A stretch of DNA of 29,667 nucleotides from JAFIEN01 sp051859505 (GCA_051859505.1 JBHYFN010000044.1:1-29667), one strand, 5' to 3'. Positions 8,661 through 17,091 are shown, counted from the first letter of the stretch. Notes: a model not told the origin generated them from the letters alone. Numbers and translations: made by a program.

Positions 8661-9184
8661 TCTTTCGCAGAGTTTTCGCCGCAATCACGCTGGGGCTGCT
8701 GCTGCCGCTCAATCTTGCCGCCGATCCGGCGGTGCTCGATACGCTTCCTGCCCCCGAGGGCGAGGTCATTCTGACTGTGGCCGGACAGGGCCTCGGGGCC
8801 GGCGCAGAGGATTGGGAAGCACCCTTCGACCTTGCCATGCTGGAAGCCCTGCCCGGTCGCGTCACCACAACAGCGACGCCCTGGCACGACGGGGTCAACG
8901 AATTCTCCGGCCCGCTCGCTTCGGCCCTGCTCGACAGTCTGGGCGCGGATGGCGCGACCCTGCGCCTGATCGCGATCAACGAATATTTCGCCGATATCCC
9001 GACGGAACAACTGCGGGACTATCCGGTCATCATCGCCACCAGGATCAACGGTGAACCGATCTCGGCCCGCAACAACGGGCCCCTGTTCTTGATCTATCCG
9101 CTGGACGAGTTTCCCGAACTCTTCAATGAAGAGACCTTCTCGAGATCCGTCTGGCAGATCACGAGAGCTGAAATCCTCTATTGA
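8657..9184 (+). CDS. Secreted molybdopterin-oxidoreductase-fold protein lacking cysteine, probable sensory partner
   Basis: 175 residues. An N-terminal signal peptide (about 1-21, hydrophobic ITLGLLLPLNLA) predicts a periplasmic location. The mature part matches the sulfite-oxidase/molybdopterin-binding oxidoreductase fold as seen in small bacterial members: TPWHDGVNEFSGPL, LIAINEYFADIP, YPVIIATRINGEPIS, NNGPLFLIYPLDE. There is no cysteine anywhere, so the molybdenum-coordinating Cys of true enzymes is absent and redox catalysis of that type is unlikely. A strong SD (AAAGGAGA) precedes the ATG, which overlaps the response-regulator stop by four bases. Sandwiched between an HD-GYP regulator and a hybrid kinase, it probably binds a ligand and feeds the kinase's periplasmic domain (inference). 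Confidence 0.75.
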   Translation: MIFRRVFAAITLGLLLPLNLAADPAVLDTLPAPEGEVILTVAGQGLGAGAEDWEAPFDLAMLEALPGRVTTTATPWHDGVNEFSGPLASALLDSLGADGATLRLIAINEYFADIPTEQLRDYPVIIATRINGEPISARNNGPLFLIYPLDEFPELFNEETFSRSVWQITRAEILY

Positions 9185-9191
9185 CCTAACT

Positions 9192-9200
9192 GGGGGGGGG
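9192..9200 (+). other. Run of nine Gs at the kinase 5' end
   Basis: Nine consecutive Gs lie between the previous stop (9182-9184) and the first usable kinase start (GTG 9268). In the kinase frame the codons from about 9211 onward encode a clear membrane helix (SIAIAALILISFILVA), but that frame meets TAA at 9187 with no ATG/GTG/TTG after it. With eight Gs, the frame opened by ATG 9126 would read straight into the kinase. Either a homopolymer sequencing error or a switchable tract. Confidence 0.6.
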
Positions 9201-9267
9201 CGGCCGATTCAGAGGCAGCCCGACCAGCATCGCGATCGCTGCGCTGATCCTCATCAGCTTCATCCTC

Positions 9268-11442
9268 GTGGCCGCAACGGCGCGAATGTATGGTAGCCTG
9301 ATCGAGGTTCAGAAAAGTCTCAATGCAGTGGTTCGCGAAGATGGCGTCTGGGCGATCTTTCAGGCAGATCGCGAGGTCGGACGCCTGATCGAACGACTCC
9401 TGGAGAGCCGGATCGCCGCGGATCCCGAAGCGATCGCCGAAGTGATGGTTCGGTTCGACATCGTCTATGGCCGCATCAATCTGATGCAACGCGGCAGCTT
9501 CTCCGACAGCTTCTCGGAAAGCGAGGAGATCCGCGACGGGATCACCGAGGTGCGGGACCTTATCGAGGCCATGGTCCCGACGATCGACAGCCTGCCGGAG
9601 CTTTCGTCCGATGACCTGCAGGACGCGCTCGGGCAACTGTCGGACGAGGCTCTCGTGCTTCGTCCGATCATCGAGAACATCCTGATCCGGGTGAATGCCG
9701 CCAAGAACCTCACCCGCATGGACGAGCGCGAGAACCAGCAGGCCGTGACGCGGCAGATCGGCACGGCGGTCGCGACGCTGGTGGCCATCTATGCCTGCAT
9801 CGTTGCCATGCAGTTCGTCCAGGTCAGGCGCATGGCCGGCACAAGTCGCGAACTGCGGGAGCTGAGCCAGCGCAATGCCAGGATCGCCAACGAGGCAGAG
9901 GCCGCCAACCGGGCGAAGTCGATGTTCCTGGCAACGATGAGCCACGAGATCCGGACACCGCTCAATGGCATCATCGGCGCGACTGAATTGCTCGCACTTG
10001 CGCCTCTGGATGAAGAGAACAGATCGCGCCTGGCCATGATCCGCCAGTCGGGCGACCTGCTGCTTGATGTGATCAATGATGTGCTGGACCTGTCGAAACT
10101 GGAGTCGGGTCAGATCGATTTTGACCAGGCAAGCTTCAGGTTGCCGGATGTTTTCCGGGCCATCGAGGTCATCTTCGCCCCACGAGCCGCCGCCCGCGGC
10201 CTGGCGCTCGAATTCGATGTTGCCCCGCTTCAGTTGACGTCCGACCCGGCCCGATTGAGGCAGGTGCTTGTCAATCTGGTCGGCAATGCCGTGAAGTTCA
10301 CCGAGCTTGGCAGCATACGGATCCGCGCGAAGGAAAGCGGCGACAACCTGCTGCTGGTCGAGGTCGAGGATACGGGGATCGGCATCTCGGAAGCCGGGAC
10401 CGACCTGCTGTTCCGGGAATTCAGCCAGGTCGATGGCAGCATCTCGCGCCGATTCGGGGGAACGGGGCTTGGCCTTGCGATCTGCAAGCGCATCATCGAG
10501 GCGATGGGCGGCAGGATCGGGGTTCGAAGCGTTCCGGGCAGGGGCAGCACCTTCTGGTTCGAACTGCCGGTGACGGATATGGTCGCGGTCGATCCGTCGC
10601 CGCAAGTCGGGACGGAAATGGACGAGGGCCCGGAGCTGATGCAGGGAGGCCTTGCCGCCCGGCCGGGCGTCCGCATCCTGCTGGTCGAAGACAACGAGAT
10701 CAACCGCCGTGTCGCGACAGGCCTGCTCGGCACCTTCGGGCTTCAGGTCCAGACGGCCTGCGACGGATTCGAGGCGATTGCCGCCCTGACGGACGACACC
10801 TTCGACCTCGTGTTCATGGACATGCAGATGCCGCGCCTGAGCGGCCTTGACGCGACCCGGCGCCTGAGGGCGAGCGGTTGCAGGGTGCCGATCGTCGGGT
10901 TGACGGCAAATGCCTTCGTCGAGGACAGGGAGAACTGCCTTGCCTCCGGTATGGACGATTTCCTGCCCAAGCCCGTCAAGCGGGACACGCTTCAGCGGAT
11001 CCTGATCCAGTTTGACCTGCTGACACCAACCGATGGCAAGACCGCAGCCCCGGCCGCAGCCGCCCCGGCCGATCCCGCGGATGACGACCGGGGCGGGGCC
11101 GATGCTTCCGTCGATCTGCCCCGGATCGACCTTCTGGCCGATGAGATCGGGGCGGAAACGGTGCTCGAGCTTGTCGATGGTTTTGCCGATGAACTGCCCT
11201 CTCTCATCGAGAAGGCATCCGACCGGAACGCAACCCGGGAAGAACGCGATGACGCGCTGCATACGATCAAGGGGACCGGTCTGACCCTTGGCCTGACCGG
11301 CCTTGCCACGAAGGCGCAACAGTTGCGCCAGGAAGAGGAATGCGACGCATCCTGCCTTGCCGTGCTGGCCCGGCCTGATATCGATCTGGCCCGCGACCAT
11401 CTTCTGGCGATGATCGAGACGATTGCAGAAGCCGTCGGCTAG
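9268..11442 (+). CDS. Hybrid histidine kinase (HisKA-HATPase-REC-HPt)
   Basis: Membrane sensor kinase with internal phosphorelay, 724 residues from GTG 9268; the true N-terminus is probably further upstream. Order: helical putative periplasmic region about 10-160; membrane helix about 164-188 (TAVATLVAIYACIVAMQF); HisKA with H226 in FLATMSHEIRTPLNG; ATPase with NLVGNAVKFTE, DTGIGI and GGTGLGLAI; REC with D518 in LVFMDMQMPRLSG; HPt with H665 in HTIKGTGLTLG. All catalytic residues are present. A first membrane helix is encoded in the same frame before GTG 9268, but no good start precedes it (see the G tract), and 9268 has no SD. Likely acts through its HPt on the HD-GYP regulator at 7578. The sensed signal is unknown. 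Confidence 0.9.
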   Translation: MAATARMYGSLIEVQKSLNAVVREDGVWAIFQADREVGRLIERLLESRIAADPEAIAEVMVRFDIVYGRINLMQRGSFSDSFSESEEIRDGITEVRDLIEAMVPTIDSLPELSSDDLQDALGQLSDEALVLRPIIENILIRVNAAKNLTRMDERENQQAVTRQIGTAVATLVAIYACIVAMQFVQVRRMAGTSRELRELSQRNARIANEAEAANRAKSMFLATMSHEIRTPLNGIIGATELLALAPLDEENRSRLAMIRQSGDLLLDVINDVLDLSKLESGQIDFDQASFRLPDVFRAIEVIFAPRAAARGLALEFDVAPLQLTSDPARLRQVLVNLVGNAVKFTELGSIRIRAKESGDNLLLVEVEDTGIGISEAGTDLLFREFSQVDGSISRRFGGTGLGLAICKRIIEAMGGRIGVRSVPGRGSTFWFELPVTDMVAVDPSPQVGTEMDEGPELMQGGLAARPGVRILLVEDNEINRRVATGLLGTFGLQVQTACDGFEAIAALTDDTFDLVFMDMQMPRLSGLDATRRLRASGCRVPIVGLTANAFVEDRENCLASGMDDFLPKPVKRDTLQRILIQFDLLTPTDGKTAAPAAAAPADPADDDRGGADASVDLPRIDLLADEIGAETVLELVDGFADELPSLIEKASDRNATREERDDALHTIKGTGLTLGLTGLATKAQQLRQEEECDASCLAVLARPDIDLARDHLLAMIETIAEAVG

Positions 11443-11469
11443 ACGCCCGGTCGGCTTGCGTCATTATCA

Positions 11470-11486
11470 TTGACAAAAATAGTCAA
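11470..11486. promoter_or_regulatory. TTGAC-N7-GTCAA inverted repeat, candidate iron-regulator operator
   Basis: A perfect 5-base-arm inverted repeat in an AT-rich patch (tcattatcattgacaaaaat) that stands out from the GC-rich surroundings, about 90 bases before the iron-transporter ATG. Its left half also resembles a -35 box (TTGACA). Symmetric TGAC/GTCA sites would suit an Rrf2-family iron regulator (RirA/IscR type) known to act in alphaproteobacteria. Identity of the binder is inferred. Confidence 0.4.
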
Positions 11487-11574
11487 GATTATAGAAAGCC
11501 CGAAGCAGGCAGGTTCCGGGCTTCCCGGGGCGTTACCCATCGACCCCAACCCGAAGAACCGTGAGGTTTCCGAA

Positions 11575-12567
11575 ATGACAGTCACCCGACCCCTTGCCGC
11601 AGCCGCGCTGCTGTTCGCCGCATTGCCCGCCGCCGCTGATGTGACGCTTTACTCCGGCCGGGGCGAATCGCTCGTGGCCCCGATCATCGCCGCTTTCGAG
11701 GCCGAGACCGGGATCAAGGTCAACGTCCGCTATGCCGGCACATCCGAACTGGCCATCCTGCTGCAAGAGGAAGGGGCCGCCTCGCCGGCCGATCTGTTCT
11801 GGGCCCAGGATGTGGGTGCCCTTGGCGCGGTTCATCAGTTGCTTGCCAGCCTTCCCGAAGAGACGCTGGCGCGGGTTCCCTCGGTCTATCGGGATGCGGA
11901 CGGGCACTGGATCGGCATCTCGGGGCGGGCGCGCCTGATGGCGCATCACACCGATGTCGATCCCGCGACCCTGCCCGCCAGCATCGTGGATCTTGCGGAT
12001 CCGGCCTTCCGCGGCCGTTTCGCCCTCGCCCCGACGAATGGGTCGTTCCATGCCCATGTCACGGCACTTCGGGTGCAATACGGAGACGAGGCCACGCTTG
12101 ACTGGCTCAAGGGCGTTGCCGCGAATGAACCCGTCATCGTGAGCAACAACACCGCCGGCTATCAGGCCGTTGCCGACGGCGAGGCGGATTTCTTCTGGAC
12201 CAACAACTACTATCTGGGCCGTTTCCTGACCGCCGATTCGGCCTTTCCCGTCGCCCATGCGGCTTTCGAGGCCGGCGATCTGGGCAACCTGATGATGACG
12301 GCCGCCATCGGCCTGCTGGCCACCTCCGACAACACCGAGGAGGCCATCGCCTTTGTCGATTTCCTGCTGTCGCCTGCGGCGCAGCAGTATTTCATCGGCA
12401 CGGTCTACGAATTCCCCGTCACGGAGGGCGCAATCGTTCCTGCGAACCTTTCCGAAAAGATGATGCCCTATCAAACCGCCGTCGAACTGGCGCCGGAGTT
12501 TGACCTGAACCTTCTGGGCGATCTTGAGGGGACGCTCGCGCTTCTGACCGAAGCCGGGATCCTTTGA
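11575..12567 (+). CDS. Ferric-iron ABC transporter substrate-binding protein (FbpA type)
   Basis: 330 residues from ATG 11575 (GTGAGG about nine bases upstream); the frame is open earlier, but the signal peptide begins here: positive TRP, hydrophobic AAAALLFAALPAAA, cleavage before DVTLYSGRGE. This opening is the classic start of FbpA/FutA/AfuA proteins. NTAGYQAVADGEADFFWTNN is followed by the adjacent tyrosines Y212/Y213 (NNYYLGRF), the usual Fe(III) ligands. Periplasmic iron capture is therefore likely. The stop overlaps the permease TTG by four bases. An AT-rich inverted repeat upstream (11470-11486) may give iron control. No ATPase gene lies in this cluster. Confidence 0.9.
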   Translation: MTVTRPLAAAALLFAALPAAADVTLYSGRGESLVAPIIAAFEAETGIKVNVRYAGTSELAILLQEEGAASPADLFWAQDVGALGAVHQLLASLPEETLARVPSVYRDADGHWIGISGRARLMAHHTDVDPATLPASIVDLADPAFRGRFALAPTNGSFHAHVTALRVQYGDEATLDWLKGVAANEPVIVSNNTAGYQAVADGEADFFWTNNYYLGRFLTADSAFPVAHAAFEAGDLGNLMMTAAIGLLATSDNTEEAIAFVDFLLSPAAQQYFIGTVYEFPVTEGAIVPANLSEKMMPYQTAVELAPEFDLNLLGDLEGTLALLTEAGIL

Positions 12568-14150
12568 CGGCGAATCCTGCCAATCAGCGCCGGGGCATGC
12601 CCCCGGCGCAACTTGCCCTGACGGGGATCGGCCTTGTCATCGGGGCCTTGATGCTGACCCCTCTGGTCTATCTTGTTCTGCGCGCCTTCGAGGCCGATCC
12701 CGCGCGCGTCATGGGCATGATCTTCCGGGCGCGCACCGGGCAATTGCTGGTGAATACGGCGGCCCTCGTGGGGCTGGTGCTGGCGCTTTCCACGCTTATC
12801 GCCCTGCCGCTGGCCTTTCTTGTCAGCCGGACCGATCTTCTGGGGCGGCGGCTGATCAATGTGCTTGCCGTCCTGCCGCTGGCGATCCCCGGCTATGTCA
12901 TGGCCTTTGCCCTGATCGGCCTGTCGGGCAATCACGGCTTCATGAACGTGCTGTTCGATATCCGGCTGCCGCGGATTCAGGGGCTTTGGGGTGCGGGCAT
13001 CGCGCTGACGCTGTACTGCTTTCCCTACCTTTATCTCAATCTGCGCGCCGCATTCTCGGGGTTTGACCAGAGCCTCGAGGATTCGGCCCGGGTGCTGGGC
13101 CTTGGCCCGTGGGAGGTGTTCCTGAGGGTGCATCTGCCCAATCTGCTGCCGGCTTTCCTGTCGGGGTGGCTGGTGATCGGGCTTTACGTCATCGGCGATT
13201 TCGGGGCCGTGGCCCTGATGCGATACGAGGCGTTTTCCTTCGTCATCTATCAGCAATATTCGGCCGCCTTCGACCGCGTCTATGCGGCCTGGCTGGCCCT
13301 GATCCTGATCGCGATCGCCCTGTCGGTGGTCTGGTGGGAAAGCCGCCTGCGCAAGGATATGCGCCTGGCCCGGGTCGGATCGGGCACGGGGGCGGCGCCG
13401 CGCCGGCTGCGGCTGGGCCCCCTCGGGCAGGCCCTGGCCCTTGCCTTTGCCGCCCTTGTCGCGCTCGCCTCGCTGGGCTTTCCGGTCGCTGTCCTGACCT
13501 ACTGGATGAGCCGGGGAGAAGTGCTCGCTTCCGTTCCCGAAGTCCTGTCCGCGCTGCACCATTCCCTTTCGGCGGCAATCCCGGCGGCCCTGCTTGCCGC
13601 CGCGCTGGCTCTGCCGGTCGCTTTCCTCGCGATCCGCTTTCCATCGCCCCTGTCACGCATGATCGAAAGGCTTGCCTTCGTCGGCTATGCGGTGCCTGCC
13701 CTGGCCTTCGCGCTTGCCTTCGTCTTTTTCGCGCTGCGCGGCGTGCCGTGGCTTTATCAGTCGATGACCCTGCTGGTCCTGGCCTATGGCCTGTCCTTCC
13801 TCGCCCTGGCGCTGGGGCCGATCCGGGCCTCGCTCTACCATGCGCGGCCGCGCGTGGAAGAGGCCGCGCGCAGCCTTGGGCGCGGCCCGATCGAGGTTTT
13901 CTTCCGGGTCACGCTGCCGGCGATCCGGCCGGGCGTGATCGGCGGGATCGTGCTGGTTTTCGCCATCACCATGAAGGAACTGCCGATCGCCTTCCTGCTG
14001 TCGCCGACCGGGTTCCGGCCGCTGGCCATTTCGATGTTCTCGCGCACCTCCGAGGGGATGCTGCTTCAGGCCGCACCCTATGCCGCTGCGATCATCCTGT
14101 TTTCAGGGCTTCTGATCGGGGCCGTGCTCCGCCACGACAAGCGCGGCTGA
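12564..14150 (+). CDS. Iron ABC transporter permease, fused double permease (FbpB type)
   Basis: 528-residue inner-membrane protein with about 12 hydrophobic segments and two internally homologous permease halves. Each has an EAA loop that docks the ATPase: EDSARVLGLGPWEVFLRVHLPNLLP at about 171-195 is followed by EEAARSLGRGPIEVFFRV from about 432. This doubled layout is typical of FbpB/AfuB. The start used is TTG 12564, overlapping the upstream stop (TTGA); ATG 12597 is a good alternative. Partner of the binding protein at 11575; the required ATPase must be encoded elsewhere, because the next gene is a NikR-like regulator. Confidence 0.9.
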   Translation: MTANPANQRRGMPPAQLALTGIGLVIGALMLTPLVYLVLRAFEADPARVMGMIFRARTGQLLVNTAALVGLVLALSTLIALPLAFLVSRTDLLGRRLINVLAVLPLAIPGYVMAFALIGLSGNHGFMNVLFDIRLPRIQGLWGAGIALTLYCFPYLYLNLRAAFSGFDQSLEDSARVLGLGPWEVFLRVHLPNLLPAFLSGWLVIGLYVIGDFGAVALMRYEAFSFVIYQQYSAAFDRVYAAWLALILIAIALSVVWWESRLRKDMRLARVGSGTGAAPRRLRLGPLGQALALAFAALVALASLGFPVAVLTYWMSRGEVLASVPEVLSALHHSLSAAIPAALLAAALALPVAFLAIRFPSPLSRMIERLAFVGYAVPALAFALAFVFFALRGVPWLYQSMTLLVLAYGLSFLALALGPIRASLYHARPRVEEAARSLGRGPIEVFFRVTLPAIRPGVIGGIVLVFAITMKELPIAFLLSPTGFRPLAISMFSRTSEGMLLQAAPYAAAIILFSGLLIGAVLRHDKRG

Positions 14151-14169
14151 GGAGAGGCTGGACGACCTC

Positions 14170-14204
14170 TCGGGACGCTCTCTAATATGGCCCTGCGGTC
14201 CCGA
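14170..14204. promoter_or_regulatory. Inverted repeat TCGGGAC-N21-GTCCCGA around a -10-like box
   Basis: Seven-base arms at 14170-14176 and 14198-14204 bracket TAATAT (14183-14188), with TGGACG 18 bases upstream as a possible -35. It lies directly before the NikR-like gene and may be its own operator. The arm spacing is wider than the N16 of E. coli NikR sites, so the assignment is tentative. A second small hairpin, GAGAGG-N8-CCTCTC (14152-14171), follows the permease stop. Confidence 0.35.
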
Positions 14205-14227
14205 CCCGGGGCCGGAGGGAGGGCAGG

Positions 14228-14704
14228 ATGATCCGCACGACCATCACGCTGGACGAAGAGCTTGCCGCGGAAATCGACCAGCATATCGGGCGCGCAGGCG
14301 TGGCCAACAGATCCGAGGCGATCCGCGACCTTGTGCGACGCGGCCTCTCGGCCATGCCGACCGAAGAACCCTCGGCCAGCTGTGTCGGCGTGGTCAGCTG
14401 TTCGGTCGACCAGACCATGCCGGGTCTGTCGCGCCGGCTGCGCGCCGCCCGGATGGAGCGTCACGCCGAAATCGTCTTCAACACCAGCCTGCCGGTGAAC
14501 CATCAGGAGACGCTCGACATCTCGGTTTTCCGGACCTCGGTCGGGAGGGTCGATGACTATGCCCGCCGCGTTTTCGCCGAAAGGGGCATCCGTCACGGGG
14601 CGGTCGCCCTGATGCCCGTCACGATCGAGACGCTGCACCATGCCCATGACGACGAGGAAGAACCCCATAGCCACCTGCATCTGCGTGTGAACCAGAGCTT
14701 CTGA
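14228..14704 (+). CDS. NikR-family ribbon-helix-helix regulator without nickel ligands
   Basis: 158 residues. The N-terminal ribbon-helix-helix (TTITLDEELAAEIDQHIG...NRSEAIRDLVRRGL) and the C-terminal ACT-like domain align with NikR without gaps, including GVRHG-like GIRHG (120-124). The four high-affinity nickel ligands of E. coli NikR (H76, H87, H89, C95) are M76, S87, P89 and T95 here, at identical numbering, so it is unlikely to be a nickel sensor of the known type. A C-terminal tail rich in His and acidic residues (HHAHDDEEEPHSHLHL) is extra and could bind metal. SD GGAGGG precedes ATG. Following an iron-type transporter by 77 bases, it may regulate it or an unknown target. Confidence 0.88.
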   Translation: MIRTTITLDEELAAEIDQHIGRAGVANRSEAIRDLVRRGLSAMPTEEPSASCVGVVSCSVDQTMPGLSRRLRAARMERHAEIVFNTSLPVNHQETLDISVFRTSVGRVDDYARRVFAERGIRHGAVALMPVTIETLHHAHDDEEEPHSHLHLRVNQSF

Positions 14705-14723
14705 CCGGACGGCCGGGCCTTCA

Positions 14724-14770
14724 GCCGGAATTTCCACAAATTCCGGCCGAGATTTTGTGCAAAATCTCGG
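14724..14770. terminator. Double hairpin between convergent nikR-like and nrdJ
   Basis: Two abutting 24-base hairpins that share one base: GCCGGAATTT-CCAC-AAATTCCGGC (14724-14747) and CCGAGATTTT-GTGC-AAAATCTCGG (14747-14770). Each has a perfect 10-bp stem and a 4-base loop. It lies between convergent stops, fitting bidirectional termination; U-tracts are only those within the stems. The same architecture recurs at 17637-17683. Confidence 0.7.
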
Positions 14771-14779
14771 TCCCCGGCC

Positions 14780-17053
14780 TCAGCCGCATTTCGAATGCCC
14801 GCAGGAGGCGCAGGTCATGCAGCCTTCCACCATCCGCATCTCGAAACTGCCGCAGGCGGGGCAGCTTTTCCCGCGACCGCCCACGACCATCACCTCGGCC
14901 TTGGGATCGGTCTTCAGCCCCAACCCTTCGCCCTCGATAAAGCCGATGGCGATCAGGTGCCGCTCGATCACCCCGCCGATGGCCGCAAGGATCGACGGGA
15001 TATAGCGCCCCTCCATCCACGCGCCTCCGCGCGGGTCGAACACGGCCTTCAGCTCCTCGACCACGAAGGAAATGTCGCCCCCCCGACGGAACACGGCCGA
15101 GATCATCCGCGTCAGCGCCACCGTCCAGGCGAAATGCTCCATGTTCTTCGAGTTGATGAAGACCTCGAAAGGCCGCCGGTGACCAGCGATGACGATATCG
15201 TTGACCGTGATGTAAAGCGCGTGTTCGCTGTCGGGCCATTTCAGCTTGTAGGTCTGCCCCTCGAGCGCCGCCGGCCGGTCGAGCGGTTCGGAGAGATAGA
15301 CCACCTCGGCCCCGCTGCCGCCCTCGGCCGCCTGCGCCTGGGGTTTCGGCTCTGCCTCTTCGCTCACGCTCAGGACGCTGCCGGTCACGTCGTTCGGGCG
15401 GTAGGTCGTGCAGCCCTTGCAGCCCTGATCCCAGGCGGCCATGTAGACCTCCTTGAAATCCTCGAAGCTGATGTCCTCGGGGCAATTGATGGTTTTCGAG
15501 ATCGACGAATCCACCCAACGCTGCGCCGCCGCCTGCATCCGCACATGATCCAGCGGGGGTAGCGTCTGGGCATTGACGAAATGGTCCGGCAGGGGCGCGT
15601 CGCCCATCTTCTGGCGCCAGAGACGGACGGCGTAATCGACCACCTCTTCCTCGGTGCGGCTGCCGTCGGGCTGAAGCACCTTGCGCGTATAGGCATAGGC
15701 AAAGACCGGCTCGATCCCGGACGAGACATTGCCGGCGAACAGGCTGATCGTGCCGGTGGGCGCGATCGAGGTCAAAAGCGCGTTGCGGATGCCATGCGCA
15801 CGGATCGCCGCGCGCACATCCTCGTCCATCGCGGCCATGGTGCCGGTGGCCAGAAAGGCCTCGGCATCGAACAGGGGGAAGGGGCCTTTTTCCTTGGCCA
15901 GATCGACCGAGGCAAGATAGGCCGACCGCGCGATCTGACGCATCCAGGCTTCCGTCTGCGCCGCCGCCGCCTCGGACCCATAGCGCAGCCCCAGCATCAG
16001 AAGCGCATCGGCAAGCCCCGTCACCCCCAGCCCGATCCGCCGCTTGGCGCGCGCCTCCGCCTCCTGCTGTTGCAGCGGAAAGCGCGAGGCGTCCACCACA
16101 TTGTCCATCATCCGCACCGCGGTGCGCACCAGATCGTCGAGTGCCGCCTCGGGCAGATCGGCGGCGTCTCCGAACGCATCGGTCACGAGGGCCGCAAGGT
16201 TGATCGAGCCCAGAAGGCAGGCGCCATAGGGCGGCAGGGGCTGTTCGCCGCAGGGGTTGGTGGCGGAGATCGTCTCGACGTAGGCCAGGTTGTTCATCGC
16301 GTTGATACGGTCGATGAAGATCACGCCGGGCTCGGCATAGTCATAGGTCGAGCGCATGATCCGGTTCCACAGGTCGCGCGCCTGCACCGTGTGATAGACG
16401 CGGCCGTCGAATTGCAGGTCCCACGGGCCATCGGCCTTGACGGCGGCCATGAAGGGATCGGTCACAAGCACCGAAAGGTTGAACATCCGCAGACGGGCGG
16501 GATCCTTCTTGGCGTCGATGAAGGCCTCGATATCGGGATGATCGCAGCGCATCGTCGCCATCATCGCGCCCCGGCGCGAGCCCGCCGACATGATCGTCCG
16601 GCACATCGCATCCCAGACATCCATGAAGGACAGCGGCCCCGAGGCATCGGCCGCCACCCCCGCCACCGGCGCCCCGCGCGGACGGATGGTCGAGAAATCG
16701 TAGCCGATCCCGCCGCCCTGCTGCATGGTCAGCGCCGCTTCCTTGAGCCCGTCGAAGATGCCGCCCATGCTGTCGGGGATCGTGCCCATGACAAAGCAGT
16801 TGAACAGCGTCACCGACCGTCCCGTACCGGCCCCGGCCACGATCCGGCCCGCAGGCAGATAGCGGAAATCCTCGAGCGCGGCATAGAAGCGATCCTCCCA
16901 GAGCGCGGGGTCCGCCTCGACCGATGCCAGCGCGCGCGCGATGCGGCGCCAGGTATCCTCGACCGTGGCGTCGACAGGCGTGCCGTCGCCGGATTTCAGG
17001 CGGTATTTCATGTCCCAGATCTGTTCGGCGATGGGGGCTGCAAAGCGGGACAT
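14780..17053 (-). CDS. nrdJ: Adenosylcobalamin-dependent (class II) ribonucleotide reductase
   Basis: Reduces ribonucleotides to deoxyribonucleotides with coenzyme B12, independent of oxygen. 757 residues. Active-site N266-x-C268-x-E270 lies in NPCGEQPLPPYGACLLGSINL; an upstream FNCFVMGT cysteine would form the redox pair. The C-terminus has four cysteines in two CxxC pairs (CPACGSFE...CMTCASCGHSKC), suited to zinc binding or re-reduction by thioredoxin. Other traits of the family are GGGIGYDFSTIRPRG and APTGTISL. Start ATG 17053 has AGAGGA upstream, and a good sigma-70-type promoter lies at 17092-17120. Single-gene unit, convergent with the NikR-like gene and divergent from the DUF1489 gene. 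No B12 riboswitch is evident in the short leader. Confidence 0.96.
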   Translation of the reverse strand: MSRFAAPIAEQIWDMKYRLKSGDGTPVDATVEDTWRRIARALASVEADPALWEDRFYAALEDFRYLPAGRIVAGAGTGRSVTLFNCFVMGTIPDSMGGIFDGLKEAALTMQQGGGIGYDFSTIRPRGAPVAGVAADASGPLSFMDVWDAMCRTIMSAGSRRGAMMATMRCDHPDIEAFIDAKKDPARLRMFNLSVLVTDPFMAAVKADGPWDLQFDGRVYHTVQARDLWNRIMRSTYDYAEPGVIFIDRINAMNNLAYVETISATNPCGEQPLPPYGACLLGSINLAALVTDAFGDAADLPEAALDDLVRTAVRMMDNVVDASRFPLQQQEAEARAKRRIGLGVTGLADALLMLGLRYGSEAAAAQTEAWMRQIARSAYLASVDLAKEKGPFPLFDAEAFLATGTMAAMDEDVRAAIRAHGIRNALLTSIAPTGTISLFAGNVSSGIEPVFAYAYTRKVLQPDGSRTEEEVVDYAVRLWRQKMGDAPLPDHFVNAQTLPPLDHVRMQAAAQRWVDSSISKTINCPEDISFEDFKEVYMAAWDQGCKGCTTYRPNDVTGSVLSVSEEAEPKPQAQAAEGGSGAEVVYLSEPLDRPAALEGQTYKLKWPDSEHALYITVNDIVIAGHRRPFEVFINSKNMEHFAWTVALTRMISAVFRRGGDISFVVEELKAVFDPRGGAWMEGRYIPSILAAIGGVIERHLIAIGFIEGEGLGLKTDPKAEVMVVGGRGKSCPACGSFEMRMVEGCMTCASCGHSKCG

Positions 17054-17091
17054 GGCGCGAATCCTCTGGCGGACGGATCAGGAGAGGTCAG

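Noticed and set aside
11461..11474. Classical Fur box
   Set aside because: Only one half resembles the GATAATGAT pattern; the symmetric TTGAC/GTCAA site next to it fits better.
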